Notes: a model not told the origin generated them from the letters alone. A stretch of 64,000 nt of DNA from Pardosa pseudoannulata (GCA_032207245.1 CM063505.1:179699058-179763057), one strand, 5' to 3'; positions 51,001-62,784 are shown, counted from the stretch's first letter. Translations and numbers: made by a program.

Positions 51001-53203
51001 TGTTAGGTTTTAGGAAGCTAAAAATAGAAATAAACTACAGTATGGTGTAGATATAGAATTGTACCATGATTATACAGCAACAGCTTTCAGAAGATCAAAA
51101 AACATTCAGGAACATGTATAACTCTGAAAGGTGACTACTAACAGAAATCTTAATAATAAACAAATATCAAGTTTCTATTTTGTTTCTTTAGTAAAAATTC
51201 AAACTTTATGATAACTCCCTATATATATTAAAAAAAATAAATAAATAAATAAATTTCATTAATCCTTAATATGTTACAAAAATGATCTGACAGAAATTAA
51301 GGTATCTACAAGCAGGATAATGGGCCTAATGGATGCAAAAAATTTCACAGATCTCTAGTGATTATATAATTATAGCAAAATACATAAAAAATAAAAAGGT
51401 TAAAAATCTGTCAAAATAGCTTACTTCAGTTTTCTTATCTTTAACTAAATCTTCAACTTTCTGAACAACCTCTTTACACAAATCACATTCAATATCCTTC
51501 ACTTTTTTAGGTTTCTCCACTTTAACTGTAGCTGAAAAATAACACAAAAATTTTATACAAGCAGTAACAAAGCAAATATAAATAAAATCATTAAAGAGTT
51601 CTTTAATGATTTTTTTTTGTCTGTCACACTGACGGATTCAAAATATTAAACAATGAAATTTGTTTTCCCTTTATGTGATACAAATAACTCAGGTCAAACA
51701 AATATATTAAAAAAAATATTTTGAAGACTATCAGAAAAACACACAGATTTTAAAATTGGCTAGTCATATAAATATCATTTACCATTGCAAATCTTCAAAA
51801 TAGAGCAAACAGTGTCAGGATCAAGTTCTTGGACAATCATAGAAACAACAGTATCAATATTTTCATCAATAAAAGTTTTACACTCTTGAGCTAAAGATCC
51901 AGGAAGCCTAGCACATCCTTCTTCCAAGAAAGTGAGGATAATTTTCTGTAATATATGACAATGAGTCAATAAAATACACATTATTTCTATTAATTTTACA
52001 GCTAATAAATTAAAATTAAAAAGAAAGAAAAAAATATTTGAATCCTAACCAAATTTCATTTACAATCAGCCAAACAAATTAATAAAATAAAAAATAAGTA
52101 ACAGTCTTGTTAATGTTCTTGTAAAAATCTTACATTAAAAATACAATCTTACATCAAAATATTACATGTATTAAGCATACCTAAAAATTCATAAATAAAT
52201 TTAGCAATTTTTGTGTTTATAATACTGATAATTAAAAACCTTAAACTCCTTTTATTTACTTCCTCTGAAATCAAATAAATTACAAATAAAAGAAAAATCT
52301 ATGAATGCATGACACACACATAGGCTATTTACTTTAAAATCTTTAACAAATTTCTGCCAAACCCACTGTTAAAAGTGCATTTTTCAGTATTACGTGCTGG
52401 AGCGTGATCAATAGCAAATGTGTTAAAGGAATTTTAGTTTCCAAATGCTGTTCTTAGCCGTCCAAACTAACCAAAATACAAAAGCTTCCATTACATAGAG
52501 CTAAAGAAAGAGATCTGCCTATTGGAATGTTATACCTAAAAAAGGGAAGGGTATTATTTACCTCAGAGTTAGGATCACTCATCTTCTCCCGCAGAGAAGA
52601 AACAACATCTTTACACACGTCACATTCAAGATCCTTTACTCTTAGAGATACTCCAATTCTTGATTTTCCTACAGAAAAAAGTATATAATTTACACCAAAT
52701 TTTCTTAAAACAATTTCTATTTCCATACACCTCTCTATACATATATCAGCTGGCAGTGATAAAGTAAGATGCAGTCGGACCACATTGAAGAGAACAACAC
52801 ACAAATACAAGTCTAATTGAAATTTTATTTAAGAGCTGCTGGAAAAAACATCTTCACTAGTCAGTGCAAACAAGAAAATGTACACGAAAACATGTGCTGG
52901 AACAGAGTTTGAACCCATAGCGAGACAAAAAAGAAATATTTCCCAGAGAAGTGGAAACTTAGTGAATTTAACTGTTAGATCAAGGGAAAAGCTGAGTCAT
53001 TTGCTTGTGACAGCTGGGAAATGTGGTGAGTGGACAGAAAATGTGCATCTATTGTATAGAATGCTTTGGGAAATGGGTTGGAAGAATTTTAAGTAGAAGA
53101 CACTCCTTTGATTAAGACATTTTGTGGCTGGGATGATAGATATTAAGGAATTAGAATGTGAGAGAAGGGGATTTCAAAGAGATATTAAAGTGAAATAATT
53201 TTG

Positions 53204-53248
<45 letters not shown>

Positions 53249-56200
53249 TATGCCAATAAAAGGTTTGTTGAAAACAAAAGCAATTTCAGCACTTATGTTA
53301 ATCAAATTCTGTTTAAAATAACTACATGACATTAATGAATTGAATGTTCTGGCACCTATGCTCCAGCAGCAAAAAAGCCCTCTATATATAGCAATTAAAA
53401 CAACAAATTTTATTTTAAGATATATGACCATGCCTAAGAGTACATTCTTTAATTTTTTATAAGATACAACGATTTTGAGGTAATGAAATTTTGAAGTAAA
53501 ATGAATATTTTTTCAACAACATAAAAAAATATTACTAGAAATATTACTAGATATATCATTCTTTCATATTGAAAAATTTAATTAGATACAGAACATATAT
53601 ATTATTCATAAAAATAACATAATTACATTTATACATCTGCAATTTTATCTGCCTGGTATTAATACTTTAAAGACAAAATTTGTTGAGGGAATATGGATAA
53701 AAAAAACTTTAATTGTATAAAAAAATTAATCAAGGGTAATTTTTAAATTCAAACAAATTATATAGTTTAGCAATGTGATAATTTAAATAGTTGAACGATT
53801 TTTAGCATATGTTGTTGTTGCTGCTTCTAATGTCTCTTGAACAAACCAAACTTGTAAGCCAAATACTACTCTATTTAAGGTGAATGTTGTGTCTTTCAGT
53901 TTGTTGAACACCACTAGAGTGAAAGAAAAGTGAATCCTCATAATTTAGAAGCAGGATCCAAGCAGAAAACCCCCAGTCTTGGCTTGCCCCTCTAGAAGTA
54001 CTGCTTAGTACATGCCCCAGTTACCATTAGTGAACATGATGATTTTTAGCTCAGGCCTTCAACTTACAACCCTCTGGTCATAAGGTCCTGAGCTACTGGG
54101 ACTCTTATACAACATACAATTAATCATGTGATATCTTAATTTGAGAGAAAAATTATTCAAAAGGACACAAGGGATATGTTTAAATAATGTAGGCACAGTA
54201 ATAGATAAATGAAATATTTAAGGGCATGACATCATAGTGTTAAAATAATAGGAAAACCATAAAAATTATGATGTACTCTGTGATATCACTAATCACTTTG
54301 AAAACACTTTTGCAGGTTTTTGCAGGTTGACATTATAATTTTCAGCTAAATTATAATGTCATAAGTTATGATCAACAAATTTATTGACTCTAATTAAATG
54401 TGAAAATAATGTTTAAACTAATGAGATAAACACTTTTTTTAATGCAAGAAGAAACAGGTTTTAAAAATTCTCAATTAGCCAGTATTTATTGCTCTTTTAA
54501 ACAAAAATACCTTAGAATTGGGTCAACAGTTTAGGAAGAAATTTGATATACACATACATACATCTATAAAATTTTTCAGCTTATGAACAAGAATGAGATT
54601 TAAATCTAAGTGGAGAGTAAGAATCATAACTTCATTAATGATGCTTAGTAATAAAATAATTGATCATTTTTTTTTTTTTAATTTCCATACACCAATGCAA
54701 AACAAACTATTGAAAATAAAAATTACTTGATATTTCAAACTTACCATCACATAACCGAAGAGCTGGGCAAATATTATCAGGTTTTAGTTCTTGCTGAAGG
54801 ATTTGAATCAATGCATCAACATTAGTGTTGATAAAATTTGTACAATCATCTCTGAGAGATTGGGGTACAATGCTGCAAGCTTGATCCAGAAGATCTTCAA
54901 GTTTTTGCTAAAAAATTTATAAATTATTAATTAACAGTCTGCATTTTCTTAGTTAAAAATAATCACTAAAAAAATAAAATACCTAATTAATAGAAAAATA
55001 TTACAGCTAAATATAAGTTAACTTAAATAATAAAAAATATACTCAGTATAGGAATTAAAATCCCAGATCTTTTTTCTTCATTAAATTGCAAATATGATTA
55101 TTAATAATATACTGGTATCTGTTTAAGGAATGCAGCCCTAATTTTTATTAGATGTTTATAATTTCACACTGTTCTTTAAAGCTAATTTTGAAAAAAAAAT
55201 TAAATGACTAATAAATAGTTTAATTTGTATTTCACAAGCTAGTCTACAATTGCATATAAAGGAAACAACTTGTGATCATACAATACTTTTATTATCCTAT
55301 GGCAAAAAGTTGAAGATACAGATTAAACACTCTATCTGGTTTTTAAGAGAAAAAAAATTATATATATAAAGTCTGCCCCCTTTTATAAGGTTTAGACTTA
55401 ATTTACTGTGAACTTGGAAAGATAAAATACTTAGTGTGACCTAATAGAGGAATTGAATTTAACAGATATATTAGGAAATCAATCATCAAAAAATTGTTAC
55501 AAAAGCTAGTTATGATATAGACAAATAAATTTATAATTCCTTGAATTTTTTTAAAATAAAAATTACAAAATAAAATTTAGTAATTTTATTATATTTAATT
55601 TAATAAAAGAAATAGAACAATATATCTATGTTAAAAAGAAACTTTATAGATTAATTAAAGTATTAATATTTTTTAAATAGCTTAAGGATTTAAAAAATTG
55701 TAACATTTCACAAAAATTGTTAATTTTTTTTGCATGATAGAAGAAATATATAAAAAAAATTGAAAATGTTTAAAATTATTAAGTATATTGATCTGCACAC
55801 AAATAAACATGAATAAAATCTTACTTTGGTAGCAGGGTCATTTAATTCATTTTCAACTTGAGTCATTGCATCTTTACATAAGTCACAAAATGGGCCATTC
55901 TTTGCACTTGGCATAACTTTTACTTTGAGTTCTAAATACATACAAATAATTAATCTACTTACAAATCTAACGACAGCTCTTAATTACACATCATTTTATT
56001 AACATAATAATAATAATGCCTTTTTAAATGCTATTCTTAATCTGACTATTAACTAAATAATCTGTATTACCACATATTTTTTTATTATTATAATCCACCA
56101 CAAAATCTTTCCTTTGAATAGTTTCTAAAACCTGAACTTTAAGTTACAGTTAGAAGTACTGTCATGATCAGGATTGGCAAATTTTTGCCAGGGTAGAAGA

Positions 56201-59200
56201 ACAGCAGGAGAAAATAAAAATAAAAAACTTATCCTCATAAAAACAGTTTTTGCCACCAAAAATTATTAGTATTTTAAAATTACACTAGAATTACTTTAAA
56301 TTATAATTTCATGAAAAAATACAAAACAATTTTACTTGCACAGTGAAAATGCTGCATTAAAAATTGCAATTTTCCTGAAACAGGATAGAATTTCTAAAAT
56401 ATGCATGAAAGTGATTATAAGAAATTGATCCTGCTACTTCTTAAAAATAAATAAATAAATAAAAATATTGATTTTACAGTTTTAGAACATACTTTTCCAC
56501 TAATGTTACTCAATCAGTTAGAGTTTACAAATAGTAAAAAAGTATTTCATCTGTTTATGATATTTCAAAGAAATTTTGTGACCTTATTACATATTTACTT
56601 CCTTTTTTTAGGGTGGGGTGGGATGGGACAACACAAAGTTAAAATATTTTACATAATGTAGCAATTACTACTTTAAATAAAATAAATATACCATTTGTTT
56701 TATTAACATAAAAATTCTAAATTGTATTAGTATTTAAAAAAAAAATATTAAATTAATCATTGCATTTTGAAAATATTCTTTAAGTTAAACATTTTCTAAA
56801 GATTTTCATTAAAGATTTGTCTGCAATATTAAGTAAAGATTTTATAAAATACACAATGAAAATGAAAATTCTATTCAATTCATTCCCTTTTAAGATTGGA
56901 TTTTTACCATTTTTTTGCCACTATCCCAGCAAAAATCCCTTTTTGTAAGAAAAAATTAAATATGGCCAAAATTAACAAATTTTAATTGAATAAAATAAAA
57001 CTCATTAAAATATATTACCCAAAAGAAACTAACTTTATGAACTATTTAATTTAAACATGCATTCAAAAGCAGCAAAACTCTTATAAAACAGAGAATACTA
57101 AAGTTATTTTATTATAGGAGTAAAGTTTGTTTGATACTCATACTATTATTTTCATTTTTTTCTAAATGAAAACGTTGCATTCTACTGAATTACAGAAATT
57201 TTTAAACAATCGTTTCTACAATATTATTTTTCAAATGCTAGTAGTGAAGAAAAGATTTTACACTAACCAGATTTTCCATCTTCGAGTTCACAGACTCTTG
57301 TGAATTCACAAATGTCTTCCAATTTTACACCTTGAGAAATTGTATGTTGTATTTTTAAGGAGTAACTGTTCAAAAAATCTGTACATTCCTGTGGGAAATC
57401 TTTTACCCACCTAGTGCACATGCTATCCAAAGATTTTTTTACAGCATCCTGTAAAAAAGATGATACATATGTATGCTATTTTTAAAAATAACTCTTTTAT
57501 AAACAAGTTAGAAACCTGAAAATAGATCTGATAAAACTTCTATGAAAATCTACATCATATCTACTAAAATAAACTCAAAGATTCAAATACATGGATTTGT
57601 CAAAATTTCTAATTATTAATTTAAAATTTATGGATTTGTCAAAATTTATTTTTACATTAGTTTAATCCTTTAACTGGTAACTTTTTAACAGAAATGTTCT
57701 TATAAAAACATAAATTTTTTTTTGCATAGTCGAATACAAAACGCAATATGACAAGAAAAAAAATTTTTTTAAATAAGTAATAAATTAAAACAATTTTTCT
57801 AATTTATAAGTACAGTAAAAACTCTTAATAATATGTGTATTAATGGATGGAATAAACATAAAATTGAACTGGGGACGTGAAAGAGGTGGATTTTCACATC
57901 AACTTCAATAAAATTTCTAGTTATTATGAATATTATAAATTACTTTACACAAAAATCCTGGTTACATAAAGAATTTGAAACTAATTTTGTGTAAAATCCA
58001 TCTCTAGTATCTCCATATTTTTTCTCTTTTTTTAAAAAAAAAAACTTTTGACAATTCCGAATTGTGGATACCCTCTACTTATCACCATTTAATTTGAGTT
58101 CTACAAATGGTGTTAGTCTTGCAATATAGAAACAATCAGTAAAACTCTGATGCTCTATGTGTAAATGATCAAATTTTTAGATACAAAGAAGATCTGCAAC
58201 ACAAGGATACAAAAAGGTTAATACTTTAATAATTATCTCAAATTTGTGAATTTGATATAGTGATACGTTTAATGACACCCTACCTCACTTCTGTCTTGTT
58301 TAAGGTCTTGTTCCAAATAGAAAGAAATGGCTTTACAGAATGCACATTCGGTATCCTTTTGGAATACTATTTGTGGATGAATATACTTTTCCAGGGGTAC
58401 AGGAGAAGCTAATTAATAAAACTGATAGTTAGAATTTAAGAAAAACTGAAATATAAGAATAAGAATTTAATAAATTTCATAAAAATTATATATGTAGAAA
58501 TAATACAAATGATTATAATTATCATAATACAATGAAAGAATTTTTATAATAAACAACACAAAGAGATACAATGAATAAAGAAGTGATAAGATTTGAATAA
58601 CTAAAACAACAGAGCTAATACTGCTGATTATTTTTAATATCAAAATGACAATAAACTGGGTCAAGGTCACAGATTAAAAATATGTTATAGAAGTTTATAA
58701 AAGTAGAATCATTCCATTTCTAAGTTTCTATACTTTCAAAGCTATATTTTTCACAAATTCACTAATATATGTGCAATATTTAGTAAACTATTTAGATGTG
58801 AGAAAACCCTCTTTTATGAAGTGTGATAATTTACTTACACAGGCATAAAAAAAGAGGGGAGGATGGCAATTTTAAAGTACTAGTCACTTGTAAAAATATT
58901 GTTTATCACTTATGAATTTTTATTATTCACTAAAGAATCAAAAGTACTAATTGAATAAAATCACTATTGATGCTGTCTCTTTCACCAAATAAAACCTTTT
59001 ATATCATTTTTTTCATATAACACTTAAAACATAATAAACTTGTTGTTAATAACTAGTTGCTAATTTTCAAACGAGGATGAGAGTATTATCCCACATTCAC
59101 ATGATGATGGCAATAGTGGTTACAAAACCAAAACTTTTAAAATGTAATAGTACAATGCATTTAATGTGTCCATTAAAATAAATATAAACACTCCCAGAAG

Positions 59201-59975
59201 CAATTTAAGCATGCACTTTACATCCAAAATTTTTTGTGTGATTTTAGAGATCATTAAATTATTTCTCTGGCATGTTAGGACAAAAATGAAGTGCTTATAT
59301 ACTACTACAGTCAATGTGTATTTCAGTTAGTTTTTGTATAGAAGAAATTTTATACATATATGTATATACTTCATCTAGATAAATAAGATAACATGAGCTA
59401 AAAGTGAAAGAAAATTACTAAGGCTTGAGAGTAAATGTTAAACTTCCAATGAAATGATTGTACATTTTTTTCCCTCATTTGCTATCAATACTCAATAGAG
59501 ATTACTTCATAAATTAAAAATTAGAAAGGTTGCTAGTACTAATTTCCAATTTCAGTGTTGTGCACTCACACATAGAATATGTAGACTAAATGTTTTGATT
59601 TGATTTTGTTGCACATGATTTAGAAAAATAGTAATTCTACTTTCTGTATTTTTTAGTTTTTATACTTTAAAAGAAAATTTTACTAAAAATAAATATTTAC
59701 TTTTATATAAAAGACTTTGATGATAAGGTAAATACACAGAAATTTTATTTTCTGAGTGATATGTTGCATGGCTTGGAAAGCAAAGGTCGATTTTTGCAAC
59801 ATGAGGGCCTTTAATGGGGCACTTTTTGATTAAAATCAATTCTGAACAGCTACAAAAATTAATGTCAGGAGGATTCAAACTGGCAGATTCCATTACAAAA
59901 AGGCAGCTCAATACTCACAAAACCCTTATCTTGTTTTCATGCATTAAGCTTTATTTCAAATCTAAATAAGAATTA

Positions 59976-60027
<52 letters not shown>

Positions 60028-62784
60028 AGTAAGATATAAAAATATAAGATACTGTTGATACACAAAGCTTCAGAATAATTCAGAAAAGAGTAAGTCAAAG
60101 TCTTGACAAAATTCAATCTCTAAACATAAAGCAGGTGAAACAATAGGGTAAAAACACAGATTGAAGAGTTATACTAATAACATGAAAAAACAATAAGGCT
60201 ATGCAAATTTTGTGAAAAGATAATATATTACTACACTTTTATATAAATGGCAAAAGATTTGCTAAATTGCTTTTTAATTTTTTTAACAATAATGTATTAC
60301 CTATAACTTAAAATACAGTAGTCAACTCACATTAAAAACCTACTGCTTTAACTTTTTGATATCCGTTTTGACACTTATTTTAAAAATTTAAAACATGTAC
60401 TTGTTGATACTTCCTTAATAAAAGTAACACGAAACTTACAATATGACATGTAATTTCTCAGTGAAAGAAATGTTTGAAGTATAAGTTAAACATAAGTTTA
60501 AAACATAAATATATATATATATATATATATATCACATTTGGGTATCAAAAACGAAAGGGTATTTATTTTAAAAGGTAGAGGGATATGTACAAGAGACGAA
60601 AAAACATTTTCAATTACAGAAAGTTAACTTAATTACACACAAATACTTTAAAATAAATTCTATTATCAAAAAAAGATGCAGGAATAGATATAAGATTAGA
60701 AAGCTAGACAGAGTAAAGAAATTAGGCAATTCTCAAACAAAGGAAAAATGATTTATATGAGACATATGAGATTTCCTCAAACATACAAAATAGGACAATA
60801 ATGGCAAAGCTAATAAAAAACAAATGAAATTACATTTGAGACTTTTAGAATCCTAAATTAGTATAATTTTACCATTTATACTTTAAAAATTGATACAGGT
60901 TGATATATTCTCATAAGCTTGGAAAATAAAGAATTCTAATTATTGATAGAATGAAAGTTAAAAAGCTATGAATGAATTTGGAAAGTAAGTAATGAATTAG
61001 AATAACCAAATATTTTTACTTTATTAGCAAAAAATCACAGAAGACAGAAAGTACAGAAATCAAATTCAATGTTGGTAAGTCGAATTCTTTTACACAATAT
61101 CAGCAAATGATACATTTTTTTCAAAACATGCAAAAATTATCACAGATAGTTCAATATTTCAACATGAGATAAAAGTGTTTAAACAAATATCTTACGGAAA
61201 ATGTCGTTAGTTTCAACCATAATTTTTTTGTTAGCAACACTTGCAGGAATAAGCTTTATTAATGGATGGTAAACATTTTTGGGAATAGCAACTGCAGGTT
61301 GTAATTTCATCATGGGAACACTTTTTCGGGCTTCAATTGCAGGAATCAATTTGATCAGAGGTATCTGAGAACATTTTTCATTGTTGCAAAGTCCTATCAA
61401 AGTACACATGCCTTTTGTGTCCTGTATAAAAAGAAAAGAAATAGATTGTGATTAAAGTAATATAAGTATAAAAGATATCGTAAAAGATATAAGAACTTAA
61501 TCCAATCAATAACTACAAAAACTGAAAAAATTAGGAAAAAACCTACTATATTTTAACATTACAAATTAACTATATGTATTGAGCTAGTAGTGTAGTTAAG
61601 TAAACCTGAAGAAAAAAAAATGTTTAAAAAACGGTATGCAAAATGGCATTAAAATTTAAAATTATGCATATATTAGTTATAGAAGATCAATAATATTTTC
61701 TGGCTGGGCAAAAGGAAAATCTTTCAAATACCTAATAAAAACAGGATCACCATAGAAAAGCAAAATATAGATAGTTATGCAAATCAAATTCAAACAAAGA
61801 TTATGGTTGTGTTAAAATAGATGTGGATAGGGAGCTTCAAGAGTTTTTCTTTGAATGAAATCTAATTTGTAAAATTTCTTGTATTGCTTATTGCTCTATT
61901 TGGTTTTTACTAAGAAATAAGCATGGAAGATTTTATATCAACTTTATACAGAAGTCTCAGAAATTGTATATAAAATAAATGGAATAATATAATTAAAAAG
62001 TAAAATGTTTCCATAAGATTCTCAAGAGCAATTAACTATATTTTTGAAATAAGTATATCTTACCAATTTTCTTATGTAATCAAACAGCATGTCATAGTAA
62101 TCATTAACAAGAGAGGTGCACTAAAAAAAATAAAAGGAATTGATAATGCTTATAAAATAGTAGATTAAATTTAAAAAAAAAAATAAATAAGACTGTCAAA
62201 GATTTACCTTATCAGAGAAGCTTCCAACATGTTTACAGAAATTAAGTAAGGCAGTCCTGAATTCTTCCTAGAATAACAAGTACAATTTAATAAATAATTC
62301 ATTTAGCTAATTAATTACATTATAATAGAAATAAATAAAATACTAACAGCTTAATTTTTTAAGCTTCTAAGAAATCTGAGTACTTATAAACAACTGAACA
62401 AGTCAAGTCAGCCATAAAGTTTAAAAGTGAGAAAAAAGTAAAAAAGGAAAGGGGTTGAAATTATTTTGAGCTAGTTATAAAATTAAGAGCTTAAATGCAT
62501 TCTTAGTCACATAACTGCCTAAAATTCAATTAAAAGATCTAAATTGTGGGAAAACAAATTTTTTATAAATAAATACTTTTCATGGATGTAATTTACAATT
62601 ATTGAACCCAGAGCAGATCATTTGCAAATTATACAAACATTTAGTAAAACATGTATTTATGAAATAAAAATGCATGATAAATCATACTTACTACAGTAGT
62701 GTTGGTGGTCACCAAATCTTTAATATGTTGAAGAACATGTTCACAAAATTCACAAGTTAATTCATCATTAAATCGAGTCACTTC
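38751..62784 (-). CDS. PSAP: Prosaposin / saposin-related polyprotein, 3' part (gene span, 17 exons)
   Basis: The product is a lysosomal precursor that is cut into small sphingolipid-binding activator proteins. The joined exons give 2211 nt (736 codons plus stop) with every junction in matching phase. Seven saposin-B domains are encoded, each with six cysteines in the usual order (CxxC ... C ... C ... C ... C). A C-terminal saposin-A-type domain (KCTFGPSYWCKS, then ACKAEMFCKEKFWKN) ends the protein. Vertebrate prosaposin has four saposin-B units; arthropod Saposin-related proteins have more, so this fits an arthropod-type gene. Most domains use two exons: a first half entering in phase 1 and leaving in phase 0, then a second half 0 to 1. 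Signal peptide, N-terminal saposin-A domain and any earlier saposins lie beyond 64000. Introns total most of the span and contain SINE-like repeats and microsatellites. Confidence 0.93.
40712..40825 (-). CDS. PSAP: Prosaposin exon: end of last saposin-B and start of C-terminal saposin-A-type domain
   Basis: 114 nt, phase 0 to 0, with acceptor 'atttcag' and donor 'gtaagattt'. It encodes EIDLCPAT, giving the sixth Cys of the last saposin-B, a short linker, then CTFGPSYWCKSSAHASACK. The GPSYWC motif is the signature of the saposin-A-type domain of prosaposin. Confidence 0.92.
41143..41232. repeat. Short tandem plus inverted repeat in a prosaposin intron
   Basis: 'tatcctatgtgtttgatgta' recurs with a period of about 30 bp (partly three copies), and the bases before it, 'atcaaacacatagg', are its reverse complement. 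The locus may form a hairpin. Confidence 0.7.
41946..42003. repeat. (AT)n microsatellite
   Basis: About 58 bp of pure AT repeat in the intron between prosaposin exons 40712-40825 and 43367-43602. Confidence 0.95.
43367..43602 (-). CDS. PSAP: Prosaposin exon: seventh visible saposin-B domain (nearly whole)
   Basis: 236 nt, phase 1 to 0, donor 'CAG|gtaagt', acceptor 'cttcattag'. Contains DECSVCTTVVDYVD, IEKVCTVLPSSYASSC and SKQVCQ; the sixth Cys is in the next exon. Unlike the other saposin-B units, both halves lie in one exon, so the mid-domain intron is absent here. Confidence 0.93.
44970..45162 (-). CDS. PSAP: Prosaposin exon: second half of sixth saposin-B domain
   Basis: 193 nt, phase 0 to 1, acceptor 'tatttttgcag', donor 'G|gtaagt'. 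Contains KKICDVLPSAYAKNC, DPSVLCYELKLC and a linker KIFEKPVG. The DPxxLC...LC ending is shared by the neighbouring units. Confidence 0.93.
45945..46215 (+). repeat. Dispersed repeat, copy 2 (with CA/TA tail)
   Basis: Second copy of the family at 8640-8865, in the intron between prosaposin exons 44970-45162 and 48164-48240. It has 'cggagacagattttt', then 'cagtttgtcctatccctatg' and 'cttaataaaggtc', and ends in (CA)n(TA)n at about 46179-46207. Confidence 0.6.
48164..48240 (-). CDS. PSAP: Prosaposin exon: first half of sixth saposin-B domain
   Basis: 77 nt, phase 1 to 0, acceptor 'cctcttctacag', donor 'CAG|gttaga'. Encodes QDLECQGCQYALHFVQDQ and SNPDTQ. It is 30 nt shorter than the 107-nt first-half exons. 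A candidate 33-nt exon just upstream (48743-48775) would restore the linker length. Confidence 0.9.
48743..48775 (-). CDS. PSAP: Candidate 33-nt cassette microexon in prosaposin
   Basis: Between exons 48164-48240 and 49338-49500 lies an acceptor with a strong pyrimidine tract ('tttttttttctag') followed by 33 nt and a weak donor ('AAAG|gtttag'). The segment is phase 1 to 1, divisible by three and open; it adds NSQFPAWQSK plus a changed junction residue to the linker between two saposins. Skipping it keeps the frame (TCT Ser); including it gives Ser then Ala at the joins. Vertebrate PSAP also has a small alternatively spliced exon (9 nt), though at another position. Not proven. Confidence 0.5.
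49338..49500 (-). CDS. PSAP: Prosaposin exon: second half of fifth saposin-B domain
   Basis: 163 nt, phase 0 to 1, donor 'CCTT|gtaagt', acceptor 'cttaaattag'. Contains LEKVCSYLPSSLSAKC, MEEMDPDMICAALNVCP. A second AG three bases into the exon could shift the start by one codon (NAGNAG-like choice EE/E). Confidence 0.92.
51425..51531 (-). CDS. PSAP: Prosaposin exon: first half of fifth saposin-B domain
   Basis: 107 nt, phase 1 to 0, acceptor 'gttatttttcag', donor 'GAA|gtaagc'. Encodes a Lys-rich linker (TVKVEKPKKVKD) and IECDLCKEVVQKVEDLVK. It has the same length as the matching exons of the third and fourth domains. Confidence 0.93.
51783..51945 (-). CDS. PSAP: Prosaposin exon: second half of fourth saposin-B domain
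   Basis: 163 nt, phase 0 to 1, acceptor 'atatattacag', donor 'G|gtaaat'. Contains FLEEGCARLPGSLAQEC and ELDPDTVCSILKICN. Confidence 0.93.
52562..52668 (-). CDS. PSAP: Prosaposin exon: first half of fourth saposin-B domain
   Basis: 107 nt, phase 1 to 0, acceptor 'cttttttctgtag', donor 'GAG|gtaaat'. Encodes KSRIGVSLRVKDLECDVC and KDVVSSLREKMSDPNSE. Confidence 0.93.
53205..53249. repeat. (CA)n(TA)n microsatellite
   Basis: Follows 'atatattacacacacac' with TA repeats. The layout resembles the tail of the dispersed repeat at 45945-46215, so it may mark another decayed copy. Confidence 0.85.
53808..54110 (-). repeat. Dispersed SINE-like repeat, copy 2
   Basis: Same family as 23541-23890, here in the intron between prosaposin exons 52562-52668 and 54745-54907. 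Read on the - strand, the start 'gtcccagtagctcaggacct' and 'ccagagggttgtaagttg' resemble tRNA-type A and B boxes; the end has GTT repeats on + ('gttgttgttgctgc'). Confidence 0.62.
54745..54907 (-). CDS. PSAP: Prosaposin exon: second half of third saposin-B domain
   Basis: 163 nt, phase 0 to 1, acceptor 'ataaattttttag', donor 'G|gtaagt'. Contains LLDQACSIVPQSLRDDC, LKPDNICPALRLCD. Confidence 0.93.
55825..55931 (-). CDS. PSAP: Prosaposin exon: first half of third saposin-B domain
   Basis: 107 nt, phase 1 to 0, acceptor 'tgtatttag', donor 'AAA|gtaaga'. Encodes LKVKVMPSAKNGPFCDLC and KDAMTQVENELNDPATK. Confidence 0.92.
57268..57448 (-). CDS. PSAP: Prosaposin exon: second half of second visible saposin-B domain
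   Basis: 181 nt, phase 0 to 1, acceptor 'cttttttacag', donor 'G|gttagt'. Contains SLDSMCTRWVKDFPQEC, LEDICEFTRVCELEDGKS. It is more divergent than the later units (Trp at TRWV, longer end), but all cysteines are in place. Confidence 0.9.
58284..58408 (-). CDS. PSAP: Prosaposin exon: first half of second visible saposin-B domain
   Basis: 125 nt, phase 1 to 0, acceptor 'ttttattaattag', donor 'GAG|gtaggg'. Encodes a linker (SPVPLEKYIHPQ) and DTECAFCKAISFYLEQDL. Confidence 0.9.
59790..59925 (-). repeat. tRNA-derived SINE, degraded copy
   Basis: Contains 'caattctgaacagctacaaa' and 'aggaggattcaaact', matching the tail and B-box region of the family seen at 28400-28531 and 31325-31447. Confidence 0.55.
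59975..60027. repeat. (CT)n(AT)n microsatellite
   Basis: A run of CT followed directly by AT in the intron between prosaposin exons 58284-58408 and 61196-61421. Confidence 0.95.
60511..60532. repeat. (AT)n microsatellite
   Basis: Short pure AT run in the same prosaposin intron. Confidence 0.9.
61196..61421 (-). CDS. PSAP: Prosaposin exon: end of first visible saposin-B domain and a repeated Pro-rich linker
   Basis: 226 nt, phase 0 to 1, acceptor 'ctttttatacag', donor 'C|gtaaga'. DTKGMCTLIGLC supplies the fifth and sixth Cys. The long linker then carries three related units: PLIKLIPAIEARKSV, PMMKLQPAVAIPKNVYH and PLIKLIPASVANKK. Such a linker is absent between the other domains. It may be a spacer or a processing region. 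Confidence 0.9.
62064..62120 (-). CDS. PSAP: Prosaposin small exon within first visible saposin-B domain
   Basis: 57 nt, phase 0 to 0, acceptor 'ttttttttag', donor 'TTG|gtaaga'. Encodes CTSLVNDYYDMLFDYIRKL, starting with the fourth Cys of the domain. Confidence 0.88.
62208..62267 (-). CDS. PSAP: Prosaposin small exon within first visible saposin-B domain
   Basis: 60 nt, phase 0 to 0, acceptor 'gttattctag', donor 'AAG|gtaaat'. Encodes EEFRTALLNFCKHVGSFSDK with the third Cys of the domain. Confidence 0.88.
62692..62784 (-). CDS. PSAP: Prosaposin exon: first half of first visible saposin-B domain
   Basis: 93 nt, phase 0 to 0, acceptor 'tcatttgtag', donor 'GTA|gtaagt'. Encodes ELTCEFCEHVLQHIKDLV and ends TTNTTV, which has an N-T-T glycosylation sequon. 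A diverged copy lies at 22266-22358. The preceding exon must end in phase 0 and is outside the window or unrecognised. Confidence 0.92.

Noticed and set aside
52878..53096. 72-codon open frame on + in a prosaposin intron
   Set aside because: No domain, opposite strand to the gene, and overlaps repeat-like sequence ending in a microsatellite.
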